This document shows, piece by piece, positions 56,473 to 64,000 of a stretch of DNA of 64,000 nt. Below the pieces are notes generated by a model, which ran no database searches, was not told the origin of the DNA, and saw only the letters and a list, made by a program, of their open reading frames with translations. Position numbers and translations under genes: made by a program. Positions within the stretch are counted from its first letter, which is position 1, and each line of letters opens with the position of its first letter. Location of the stretch: assembly GCA_001599295.1 (NCBI GenBank), contig BCGN01000001.1, positions 1,302,001 through 1,366,000 of the forward strand. Direction: 5' to 3'. Source of the DNA: Sporopachydermia quercuum (lineage: Eukaryota > Ascomycota > Sporopachydermiomycetes > Sporopachydermiales > Sporopachydermiaceae).

Positions 56473-57483
56473 TGCTGCTGTTCTTGAGGACTAATTCTTC
56501 TTTAGCTAATACCGGTGGAAATATTTGTATGGTAAACCAGTGATAATGCAACTATAACGATAACGTTATTGAAAATGAAATTATAATAGAATAACCAATT
56601 GATATTCAGAAAGAACTCTTCTGCCTAAATTATTACTTCAGTGCTTACTACTGCTATCTATCACGCCCTTGATATATTTAATGGTACACGATAAACCAGT
56701 GTGTAAGTCAACCTATTGCACTGCACTATCAAATGACAACTATTGACTACTCTTGTTCAAATATAGCATCTTCTTCTAAACAAAATTATTAGCAAATTGT
56801 AATCAATAGTTATATTTCAAGAGTATAATACAATACCTTTCATTGAATGAATCTATTTAATTGATACTTTTATTATCTGTTCTTTCTTGTTTGAAGCGAT
56901 CAGCCCTTCGGTTCACAAAACAGACAAGACGAGACATGTGGCGAGGTGATAAGGAGAAATATACCCCGTATGGGACAATGAGTTTTGATCTAGACTTTGT
57001 TTTTTCAGCATTATGGAGAGTTAGTTAGTGATCGACATTACAATTCCCAGCTTATTTTTGGCAGGTAGCAATACTATAATTTGTCTAACTCGTTATGTAC
57101 AACTGTGTATATTTATGAAAATTTCAATAAGCTTTTGAATCTACACGCTATTGAAGCAGCTGATGTGTACCTACGTGTGCTCGCAGATGCGCTAATACTA
57201 AGGGTAATCCATTTCGAAATTATGCTTGCAACAACCCTTTAATGGAGAAGGTAAAAAAAAATGGAAAATCAATATGGCGTGTCCTACAGTTTTTGACAGT
57301 TCACTTAATGCTTGATTGAATGTTATTGTTTTTAATGCAATATTTAGGGGAATCTATAGGAAGAGTAAATTATAGGCAAATGCTAGAAATTTGCATTCAT
57401 AATAGTAGGCCGCGATTGGGTTGAGTTGTGGTTGCTGGTCATATCATCAGTTGATCAATTAACAATATAGCTTAGACATACTA
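56473..57483. other. Spacer: SVP26 promoter, NRDE2 downstream region
   Basis: 1.0 kb between two leftward genes. No gene-like or RNA-like signal that I can support. Confidence 0.4.
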
Positions 57484-60441
57484 TTATGTATGTTTGACAG
57501 ATAGAGCAGGTTCAAAATTTGGCAATACACAAATCCTGAAACAATCTCTGGAACAAAGAGCCTTTGCAGTGTGAATCATGTTACAATCTTGTTCGTTGTA
57601 TTGCAAATTCAATTGATACATCTTGTTCCATTGAAACAGAGTGTTCAATGGAGTAGTGACAGTTTTAGCTGTTTTCCGATCAATGAACTTCCTTATAATT
57701 TTCCATATATTGAAAAACGAAAATGATATCTTTGGATATAAACCAGTTGGTCTATGGAAAAATCCTTTGAGTATTTTCTTGGTGATAGACAGGAATGAAG
57801 CAAATTCACCAAATGAGTCTTTATGGTTCAGAAGAAAATCTAACTGTCCAATTACAATATATTGACTCACTTTATCTTGTGACCCGTCTTTGGTAACAAT
57901 TTCCCAGTATTTCTCAATACTTGAGAGGACTGATCTAGTTGGAATATTTGAGTTTAGCAGCAAATGCCAATATATCTGATCCGTTTCATTTGATGTACTA
58001 GTCAATAGTGACGCATCGGTGAATTTATCTACCTGGTATAACTGTACCAATTGATATCTAATGCTTTGCTCTGATATTCTCAAAACTTCACCGAAGGACT
58101 TTCGTGGGACTTTCTTTCTCAGAAATGAATTAAGCGAGTTCTGATATGGCACTTTGAGGAAATACTGTTGTATAACATAAGCTTCAGCCATATAAACGCA
58201 TTCTAAGCTCAATTCATAGTTGGAACTGAAAGACAATGTTCGATCATCATTATTAGGGTCATGTAGATACTCAGCAAGAACCGTTATTCTGTTCAGAATA
58301 TCATCGACATCAGTTTCAGGATCCAGTTCAAATAAATCATGTTCTAAGGGTGTGACAGCGCTAAGAATCTGCCTGAATATTTGTGTCAAGCTGTCATTAT
58401 CTATTTTTTTCTTTTTAATGAAAATCCAATGCTTTAGAGAATTTATCCATATACCAATTATATGTGATGCACGGAATCCTCCACTGGAGACACTTGTTTT
58501 CACCTTTTGGGCCAACAAGTTCCACTCATCAATCCTCTGTAAATCATGTTCTATCACGGAAGAGTAAAGAGGCCAAAATTCAGGGCAGTTTCTGATACAC
58601 TTTGTTACCAGTTCTTCTTTGACGTTTATCTGTAGATTCAAATTTAAAATTATCTCGATATAAATATCAAACAATAACTCATTATTGCATTGTTTGCTGC
58701 CCCAAAACAGTTGAAGAACGATCAGCAAAGTTTTCACGTTCATTGTATCATCAAATGACCTTATATATCTTGTTGACATGAAACCATCGATAGTGTTGCA
58801 AACTTGACAATCAAAATATTCTTCTATTGACATTTCTATTTCTTCGTTCGACTTGCAGCATATTGATATCCAATATGCTATTTCCTTCTTAAATGACACT
58901 CCTAGAAAATGTAAAACACCAATCACTAGTAGTAGTTTTCCCTCTTTTGTTTCAATATTTGTCAGAAACATTCTCATATCCTTATATAACGGATATCTAT
59001 AAGGATCATCATCAATATATCTTGAACAATGGAAATCGCCTGTTCTATATTGATAATCGAGTGCACGTTCATGGTCTAGCCAATTACTAATAGATCTCTC
59101 AAAACTCTCGTTATTATGGATCTCAACAGCTTCTAATATAGATACATCTTTATTCGTACAATCATTTTCCTCAATTTCATAAGAAAATCCACTTTCAATC
59201 AACCCAGTTGTGTATTCCATATTCCAAGAGTTAGTTTTCCAGACGTCTGATCGATCAATAGAAGAATACACATACTTCATAAACATTTCATCATAATATT
59301 TCTTATCTATCTCCCCAAGTCCAGTCATACTATCCGGTTCAAAGAAATTCACTTGCAATAGACTGAATACTACCTGTTCACTTATTTCAAAATAGCCTGC
59401 ATCACGATATATTGATACAACATCGAATAAAAATGTCAGATGGGCAGCATCTGACCATTTGCTGCTCCAGTGGTCACAAAATTTCGTAAGAGTATCAAGA
59501 AGCCAAGAGAAACTCACCTTGAGTATATCAACACTTCGAGCAAGAAACCCACAGTAACTATCAACCAACTTGGGACTAATAACTACTCTGTGACATAGAT
59601 GAAACCATTTTTCGTTGAGTTGATCAAAATCCAAAAAGTACTCTGCCAATCGAAGATAATCATGTATAAATTGTTTATCATTGATTTGATTGTCTGAATC
59701 TTTGAAAGCTCTTTCATAAACAGAATAAATGATCTCTCTTTCTGCTTCTAAGGTTCTAGATTGATACCTAGTTACACAATGATACTTCTCCTGTTGTAAC
59801 TTGATCATCTCTTTCCACAGATTGACATCAAGAACATTGGCATCAATCTTAGCTTGTAGAACCGCTATTTTTGATCTAATCTTCTCGCTGGTGTAACCAT
59901 CATAATCAAAAGTATTCGATTCACTGACAGGTTTGGTTTTAGGTTCTCTGCTTAACCGTTTATAATCTGGCTCATTGTCATTTTCATCACCACTATCGAT
60001 ATTAGGCAAATTGATTATATCTTTCTTATCATTGAACAGAATTTCAGATCTTGGCATAGTAGCAGTAGAAGATGCTTCAAGCTTTTCTTTTGCCACACGT
60101 TTCCCACTTCTGTTTCTATCATTGTTATTGTTATTTCTATTATTTGCATAGTGTAGTGATTTATTATTATCTTGTCTAATACGCTTAGGAAGTGATTTAT
60201 CTCTTGTTATGTCTGTATAGAAATTGTCTTCGTTGACTAGAACATTTGATGTATTTCTGTAGGATTGAACGGAGCTAAAGTTGCTCTTCGGCTGAACATT
60301 GATACTACTACTATCATTATTAGTACTGGTCCTATTGTTTTTATGACCGTCCTTTTCTTTCTTCTTGTCTTTTGAACTCTTCGAACACTTTGAACTCTTC
60401 TTTTGATTATTAGAAAAGGAAAAGCTTGGAAATGAACTCAT
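57484..60441 (-). CDS. NRDE-2 family nuclear protein
   Basis: HAT/TPR-like helical protein of the NRDE-2 family. In animals and fission yeast (Nrl1) relatives act with the Mtr4 helicase in nuclear RNA surveillance and splicing control. The protein has 985 residues from MSSFPSFSFSNN; an F-P-x-F opening is typical of the family, so I start at 60441 rather than at the in-frame ATG 30 codons upstream. Residues about 10-195 are lysine-, serine- and asparagine-rich and disordered. The NRDE-2 domain then begins: SEKIRSKIAVLQAKIDANVLDVNLWKEMIKLQQEKYH, ERAF, FIHDYLRLAEYFLDFDQLNEKW and LVDSYCGFLARSVDILKVSFSWLLD. HAT-like helices run to the end. No intron. The orthologue call rests on this region; the C-terminal half is divergent. 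Confidence 0.82.
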   Translation of the reverse strand: MSSFPSFSFSNNQKKSSKCSKSSKDKKKEKDGHKNNRTSTNNDSSSINVQPKSNFSSVQSYRNTSNVLVNEDNFYTDITRDKSLPKRIRQDNNKSLHYANNRNNNNNDRNRSGKRVAKEKLEASSTATMPRSEILFNDKKDIINLPNIDSGDENDNEPDYKRLSREPKTKPVSESNTFDYDGYTSEKIRSKIAVLQAKIDANVLDVNLWKEMIKLQQEKYHCVTRYQSRTLEAEREIIYSVYERAFKDSDNQINDKQFIHDYLRLAEYFLDFDQLNEKWFHLCHRVVISPKLVDSYCGFLARSVDILKVSFSWLLDTLTKFCDHWSSKWSDAAHLTFLFDVVSIYRDAGYFEISEQVVFSLLQVNFFEPDSMTGLGEIDKKYYDEMFMKYVYSSIDRSDVWKTNSWNMEYTTGLIESGFSYEIEENDCTNKDVSILEAVEIHNNESFERSISNWLDHERALDYQYRTGDFHCSRYIDDDPYRYPLYKDMRMFLTNIETKEGKLLLVIGVLHFLGVSFKKEIAYWISICCKSNEEIEMSIEEYFDCQVCNTIDGFMSTRYIRSFDDTMNVKTLLIVLQLFWGSKQCNNELLFDIYIEIILNLNLQINVKEELVTKCIRNCPEFWPLYSSVIEHDLQRIDEWNLLAQKVKTSVSSGGFRASHIIGIWINSLKHWIFIKKKKIDNDSLTQIFRQILSAVTPLEHDLFELDPETDVDDILNRITVLAEYLHDPNNDDRTLSFSSNYELSLECVYMAEAYVIQQYFLKVPYQNSLNSFLRKKVPRKSFGEVLRISEQSIRYQLVQLYQVDKFTDASLLTSTSNETDQIYWHLLLNSNIPTRSVLSSIEKYWEIVTKDGSQDKVSQYIVIGQLDFLLNHKDSFGEFASFLSITKKILKGFFHRPTGLYPKISFSFFNIWKIIRKFIDRKTAKTVTTPLNTLFQWNKMYQLNLQYNEQDCNMIHTAKALCSRDCFRICVLPNFEPALSVKHT

Positions 60442-61193
60442 CTTGTTGGTAGTTAAGCTATCTGATGATATGCTATCTCTAACTGTCTTTATCAACTCTC
60501 TATTTCCATGTAAAACTATGATAGACAGCAATTACAATAATAAGTTCATAATCATATTAGACTTTACATCACTTACAACGTGAAGTATCTTTGAATCGAC
60601 TTGACCATTCCCCAAGTATAGACATCTTTCTCCACACTATTTATTCTCACAGAGCTAATGTAACCTTTGACCTTTACCGAACACAGTAAACACAAGAAAG
60701 ATATTTCTTTGATACAACAAGTGAACTAACAGCTTCATAGCTGGTATTTACCATCATAGTCATACAAACAACCATTTCTATTCTATTGTATACCTAGGAT
60801 CATAGTAATAAATAGTACATTGTTTCCTAGTAAGGTTCTCTGATGATGATGAGACGTGATGATAATCAAAAGACGATTATCTAAAGAAGAATTGACTGTT
60901 GATTTTTGTTACGAGTACTTACAATAAGAATATATAGAAATAACTAACATTTCTCAACGGTAAAAGTAAAAAGTAGAAAACAACTTGATATTTTATTGTT
61001 CATTGCTGATTTATTTTTTCAAGAAAGCTTGGTCTAACTAGCAAACTGCACTGTGATTGCACGTAGAACGCGTTCCAGCAAGAAAGATACTTTCTTGACT
61101 GGCAGCTGAAGCTAGATGATAAGATCAGTTACCAGAAAAACAACTTCATTGATTGTTATTGGAATATTTTGGAACGAATAGAGAGATATCGCG
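60442..61193. other. Divergent spacer between NRDE2 and MCM21
   Basis: 752 bp holding both promoters. AAGAAAGATACTTTCTTG near 61080 is a near-perfect inverted repeat. Nothing else notable. Confidence 0.4.
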
Positions 61194-62788
61194 ATGACAG
61201 ATATATCATCGTATAATGAAGATATACAGTCTTTGGAAGCTGAAGGTAAGTGCTAATGGATTTTGGTATTCAATAAGATATATAGCTGTGTGGTAATTCA
61301 TACTTCAGAATTCATATATGGTACGCTTGGTTTCCATCATTGAAAAAATGGTAGACCATGTTGTTATCATCTAAGATACTTATTTTAGTTGCAATTAGTT
61401 GACAGGGCAGTTAGAAAGTTCTAACAAATCTTCCAGCATTCAAATTGCAGCAACAGCTTGATGACTTACGCTCCGAATTTGCAATCATTGATTCAAGCAA
61501 ATCTTTGAACTCAGTCATCTTAGAAGAAATTGTTGCTGCTGATGAAGTGAATACAACTCCGAAGAAAAAAAGAAGATTGAAATCAAATTGGAGTTCAACC
61601 GCAATTTCTCCTAGAAATAGTACGACAAATGTATCAAATAGAGAAGAGTTCGAAGTTCCTCGCGAGTTGCTTTCAAGGCTGTTTACCAAGCTGGATAAAG
61701 ATCTATACACATATTCAGATAAAACTCGTTTGAGTAATAAAGTGGCAGGAGAACTAAGTGAATTGAACAACATGGTTGAAAAGGTTCAATTAGAGAACTT
61801 TTACAGATTTACGGGAATTACTTGTTTCAAGATTGAAGACTTCAATGATACAGATGATGAGCAAGATGAGGATAATGATAACAATCCAGACGATAATACC
61901 AATAAGATTATACAAGAATTGTCGGTGATAAACAAAGAATCAACGACAGCTTTAGCAGGGAATGAGACCGAAAAACAAGGTAAAGAGAGCAATGATGGCC
62001 CTATTGAGCTAAGCTGGACAGATAAAAATCAGCAGAAGAGTAGTGATATGCATTATGAAACAGCTTCCGATAATCAGTCAAAAAATGCTAACGATGATAA
62101 ATTCCTTGGTATCAGAATAGAAACATTTGCTAAGGCACAATTTGGCAGTCCTCACTACATTGTATTGAAAAGAGACAACAAAACTAATGATTGGAGCTTA
62201 TTTAAATATACATTACCATCATTTATTCCTACACAGCAATTAGCTGATAAGTATCTCCCTACAGATATCGAGGTATGTGTATAAATTTGAGCCTGGAATT
62301 AAGCATTTTGCCCTAAGCTACTAACCATATCATGTACATAGCTCTTTGCCCGTCAGGTAAGAACTCAGCTCGTTCTTTATATGGAAAAGCTAAGGATAGT
62401 CAATATGCTTGATCCAAAAACGTACAATCAAGAGATAGAGATTTCTGGTAACCCAGATGAAGACACTGATTTGGTAGGATCAGTAGAAGTCAATAAAATG
62501 GAGTTTCCTAATGGTTTAGCATTAATCCAAAGATGTAATAGCGATTTGGCTGCCAAAATGATTGACATAGTTTTTAAAGATGGTCTAACAGCAAAGCTGA
62601 AGGTCACATCAATGGAGGTCATTGATGTTATGATCAGTGTTAAAATGTCTGTTTCAAATGATGCAAGAATGTCTAATGATGCGCAATTAGATACTAAAGT
62701 ACAGCAGTTGAGATTGATCCTTCAAGGATCGATAACAGGTTTACCAGCACGTCTGGAAGCATACGCACGGTCGTTGAAATTTAGATGA
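61194..62788 (+). CDS. MCM21: Kinetochore COMA subunit MCM21 (CENP-O), three exons
   Basis: Inner-kinetochore protein of the COMA complex (Ctf19, Okp1, Mcm21, Ame1). Exons are 61194-61245, 61437-62272 and 62342-62788, giving 444 residues (S. cerevisiae 368). Exon 1 encodes 17 residues starting MTDISSYNEDIQSLEAE, like the MSRIDDLQQDIESLLSE start of yeast Mcm21, and continues into a coiled coil (FKLQQQLDDLRSEFAI). The RWD-type core is diagnostic: LENFYRFTGITCFKIED, then FLGIRIETFAKAQFGSPHYIVLKR and WSLFKYTLPSFI, ending with LARQVRTQL-like sequence in exon 3. An acidic, polar insertion (DDEQDEDNDNNPDDN) explains part of the extra length. Intron 1 (191 nt) is GTAAGT to TTCCAG with branch TTCTAAC; intron 2 (69 nt) is GTATGT with branch CTACTAAC. 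The S. cerevisiae gene also has a 5' intron. Confidence 0.9.
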
Positions 62789-62814
62789 TCTGAAGCAAGA
62801 AAATAAGGACAACA

Positions 62815-63618
62815 TTAGACATCAATTGGAAGCCATATATGCAGTATGGAATTCATGAAATAACCGCAAGAAAGTCCTGCTACTTTTTCAAAAAAAGTAT
62901 GATAAAATAATGATGTGATTATGAATGATAACCACCAGATAACAATAAAGAATGCAATAAAGCAACTACACCAATGTAATTTGGCTGCTTTGATAAACGA
63001 TCCAAACCCATTCGATATCGTATCTTGTCTTGTCAAAGGCAAATGTTCACTCAGACTAGAAGCATACTGGAAGTGCTCGAAAAATAGCATGAGTGTCATT
63101 TGAGATAGTATGAAACTATGACCTGAGAAATTAAATCCAGAGTTCCAGGATCCTCCTGATTTTCTGCAGCCAGCTGGAATTGTAGTATCAAGCTTCTTTG
63201 AGATTGCTAATTGTTCACTGTTAACGATGCAATGACCCCCTGACGAAACTGATATTCTATTTTGTATGGATGGACCAAAAAACCATACTATGAAAAAGAT
63301 AAACCATATTGTTTGAATAGCATATCTTATGGCAAATCTTACAAAATGACTTCTAACTTTGAACAGCGATCTACGATTTTCGTATGTTAGAAAATGGCTG
63401 TGAATCCAAATCTGATTAAGTATAAGTGCTAGTGTAGTCCAGTACCAACAATATGTTCCAAAAACTTCGTTGATGAAGTTACTTTTGACATATGGTTCTG
63501 TGGCTAACACACGGACTCGAAAAACTGTTCGAATAAACCAGCCAAGAACAAGGATCACTGGAAAAGACCAAATAACAATGGTTTTCAAGTTGGAGTACGT
63601 TTTATTAGAAATTAACAT
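62815..63618 (-). CDS. FIT-family ER lipid protein (SCS3/YFT2)
   Basis: Fat-storage-inducing transmembrane (FIT) family protein, an ER acyl-CoA diphosphatase family involved in lipid-droplet budding and phospholipid homeostasis. The protein has 267 residues; S. cerevisiae Yft2 is 274 and Scs3 380, so length favours Yft2, but I cannot separate the two. About six hydrophobic helices are visible (for example TIVIWSFPVILVLGWFI near 13-29, and YAIQTIWFIFFIVWFFG near 103-119). The catalytic-site histidines of the family are matched by SSGGHCIVNSEQ near residue 125 and the FNFSGHSFILSQMTL block near 165. A final helix region CFIAFFIVIWWLSFIITSLFYHTFFEK carries the conserved YHT. The stop lies 26 bp from the MCM21 stop, so the two genes converge tightly. 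Confidence 0.88.
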   Translation of the reverse strand: MLISNKTYSNLKTIVIWSFPVILVLGWFIRTVFRVRVLATEPYVKSNFINEVFGTYCWYWTTLALILNQIWIHSHFLTYENRRSLFKVRSHFVRFAIRYAIQTIWFIFFIVWFFGPSIQNRISVSSGGHCIVNSEQLAISKKLDTTIPAGCRKSGGSWNSGFNFSGHSFILSQMTLMLFFEHFQYASSLSEHLPLTRQDTISNGFGSFIKAAKLHWCSCFIAFFIVIWWLSFIITSLFYHTFFEKVAGLSCGYFMNSILHIWLPIDV

Positions 63619-64000
63619 TGAATGTCCCCTATTGTATGGTATGCCTATACATTAAGTTGTGATTTATTACAATTCCTAGCACCTTCCTTTAAGCTGTGTG
63701 AGCCAGCTGCTTTTTCGTTTCTATACAATCAACTGAGATATTCCAATATTCATCTAGTTAATTGCTTCTTATTACAGCTTGCTAAATGGCCATTTTCCTT
63801 TAGATGGTTACCCACAATTAGCCAGTTCACTACATTGAGGACTTGTTTACACGCTATATCTACTGGAGCACGAATTGAGTAGGGATAGCATAAACAAGAT
63901 TACATCTCACTTCAAAATGAGGATCACGTGATAAGGGATTATTTGCCATTCACTATTATTTCATAACTTCACGTGATATGGCGAATACGAACTAAAACCG
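63619..64000. other. Promoter region at the right edge with two CACGTG boxes
   Basis: 382 bp upstream of the SCS3/YFT2 gene. TCACGTGA occurs at 63924-63931 and again at 63969-63976, 45 bp apart, typical of Cbf1/Ino2-type bHLH binding. GATCACGTGATA at 63922-63933 also occurs at 51001-51012. A rightward frame at 63622-63882 has no recognisable features. Confidence 0.5.

Noticed and set aside
1-64000. tRNA genes and transposons
   Set aside because: I scanned for TTCGA-type B-box sequences on both strands; those outside genes lacked flanking T-stems. I saw no transposase, reverse transcriptase, long terminal repeats or CRISPR-like arrays.

Overview
This is a gene-dense stretch of a budding-yeast (Saccharomycotina) chromosome. 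Every recognisable gene has a yeast orthologue. KAR2 ends in HDEL, and the introns are the yeast type: GTATGT or GTAAGT at the 5' end and a TACTAAC-like branch point close to the 3' end. A nuclear gene for the 24-kDa subunit of respiratory complex I (NDUFV2 type) argues against Saccharomycetaceae. CTG codons fall at conserved leucines (the PC-x-L motif of NDUFV2; the VLEKL and GALVIS positions of DBP4), so the CUG-Ser and CUG-Ala clades are unlikely. Splicing is heavy for this subphylum: I infer 20 introns in 12 of 27 genes. I cannot name the species.

Layout, left to right. 0-23 kb: YME1 (cut by the window edge), BRN1, CCL1, ATP1, COX13, CDC55, COX4, a GOR1-like dehydrogenase, NDUFV2 and CCT8. 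Five of these ten encode mitochondrial inner-membrane or respiratory proteins. 23-35 kb: VPS53, PML1, DBP4, an unrecognised 86-residue ORF, CTK2, BET4 and MAD2. 35-47 kb: KAR2, TAD2, SNX4, RTT107 and GND1. 47.4-51.1 kb: a 3.7-kb stretch with no credible gene, in which base-composition skew flips several times. 51-64 kb: RGD2, SVP26, an NRDE2-family gene, MCM21 and an SCS3/YFT2 (FIT family) gene, then the start of another promoter.

There are no operons. Genes sit in alternating divergent and convergent pairs with 0.1-2 kb spacers. Functional themes recur: respiration (ATP1, COX13, COX4, NDUFV2, YME1), chromosome segregation and repair (BRN1, MAD2, MCM21, RTT107, CDC55), transcription and RNA processing (CCL1, CTK2, PML1, DBP4, TAD2, NRDE2), and membrane traffic or ER function (VPS53, BET4, SNX4, KAR2, SVP26, SCS3/YFT2).

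I saw no tRNA, rRNA, transposon, LTR or CRISPR array. No convincing new biological system is evident. The observations most worth a second look are the skewed gene-free block, the extreme 5' exons (a single-codon exon in BET4, an apparently split start codon in COX4, an 11-nt exon in GND1), several non-consensus splice sites, and a changed GDGTN motif in CCT8.
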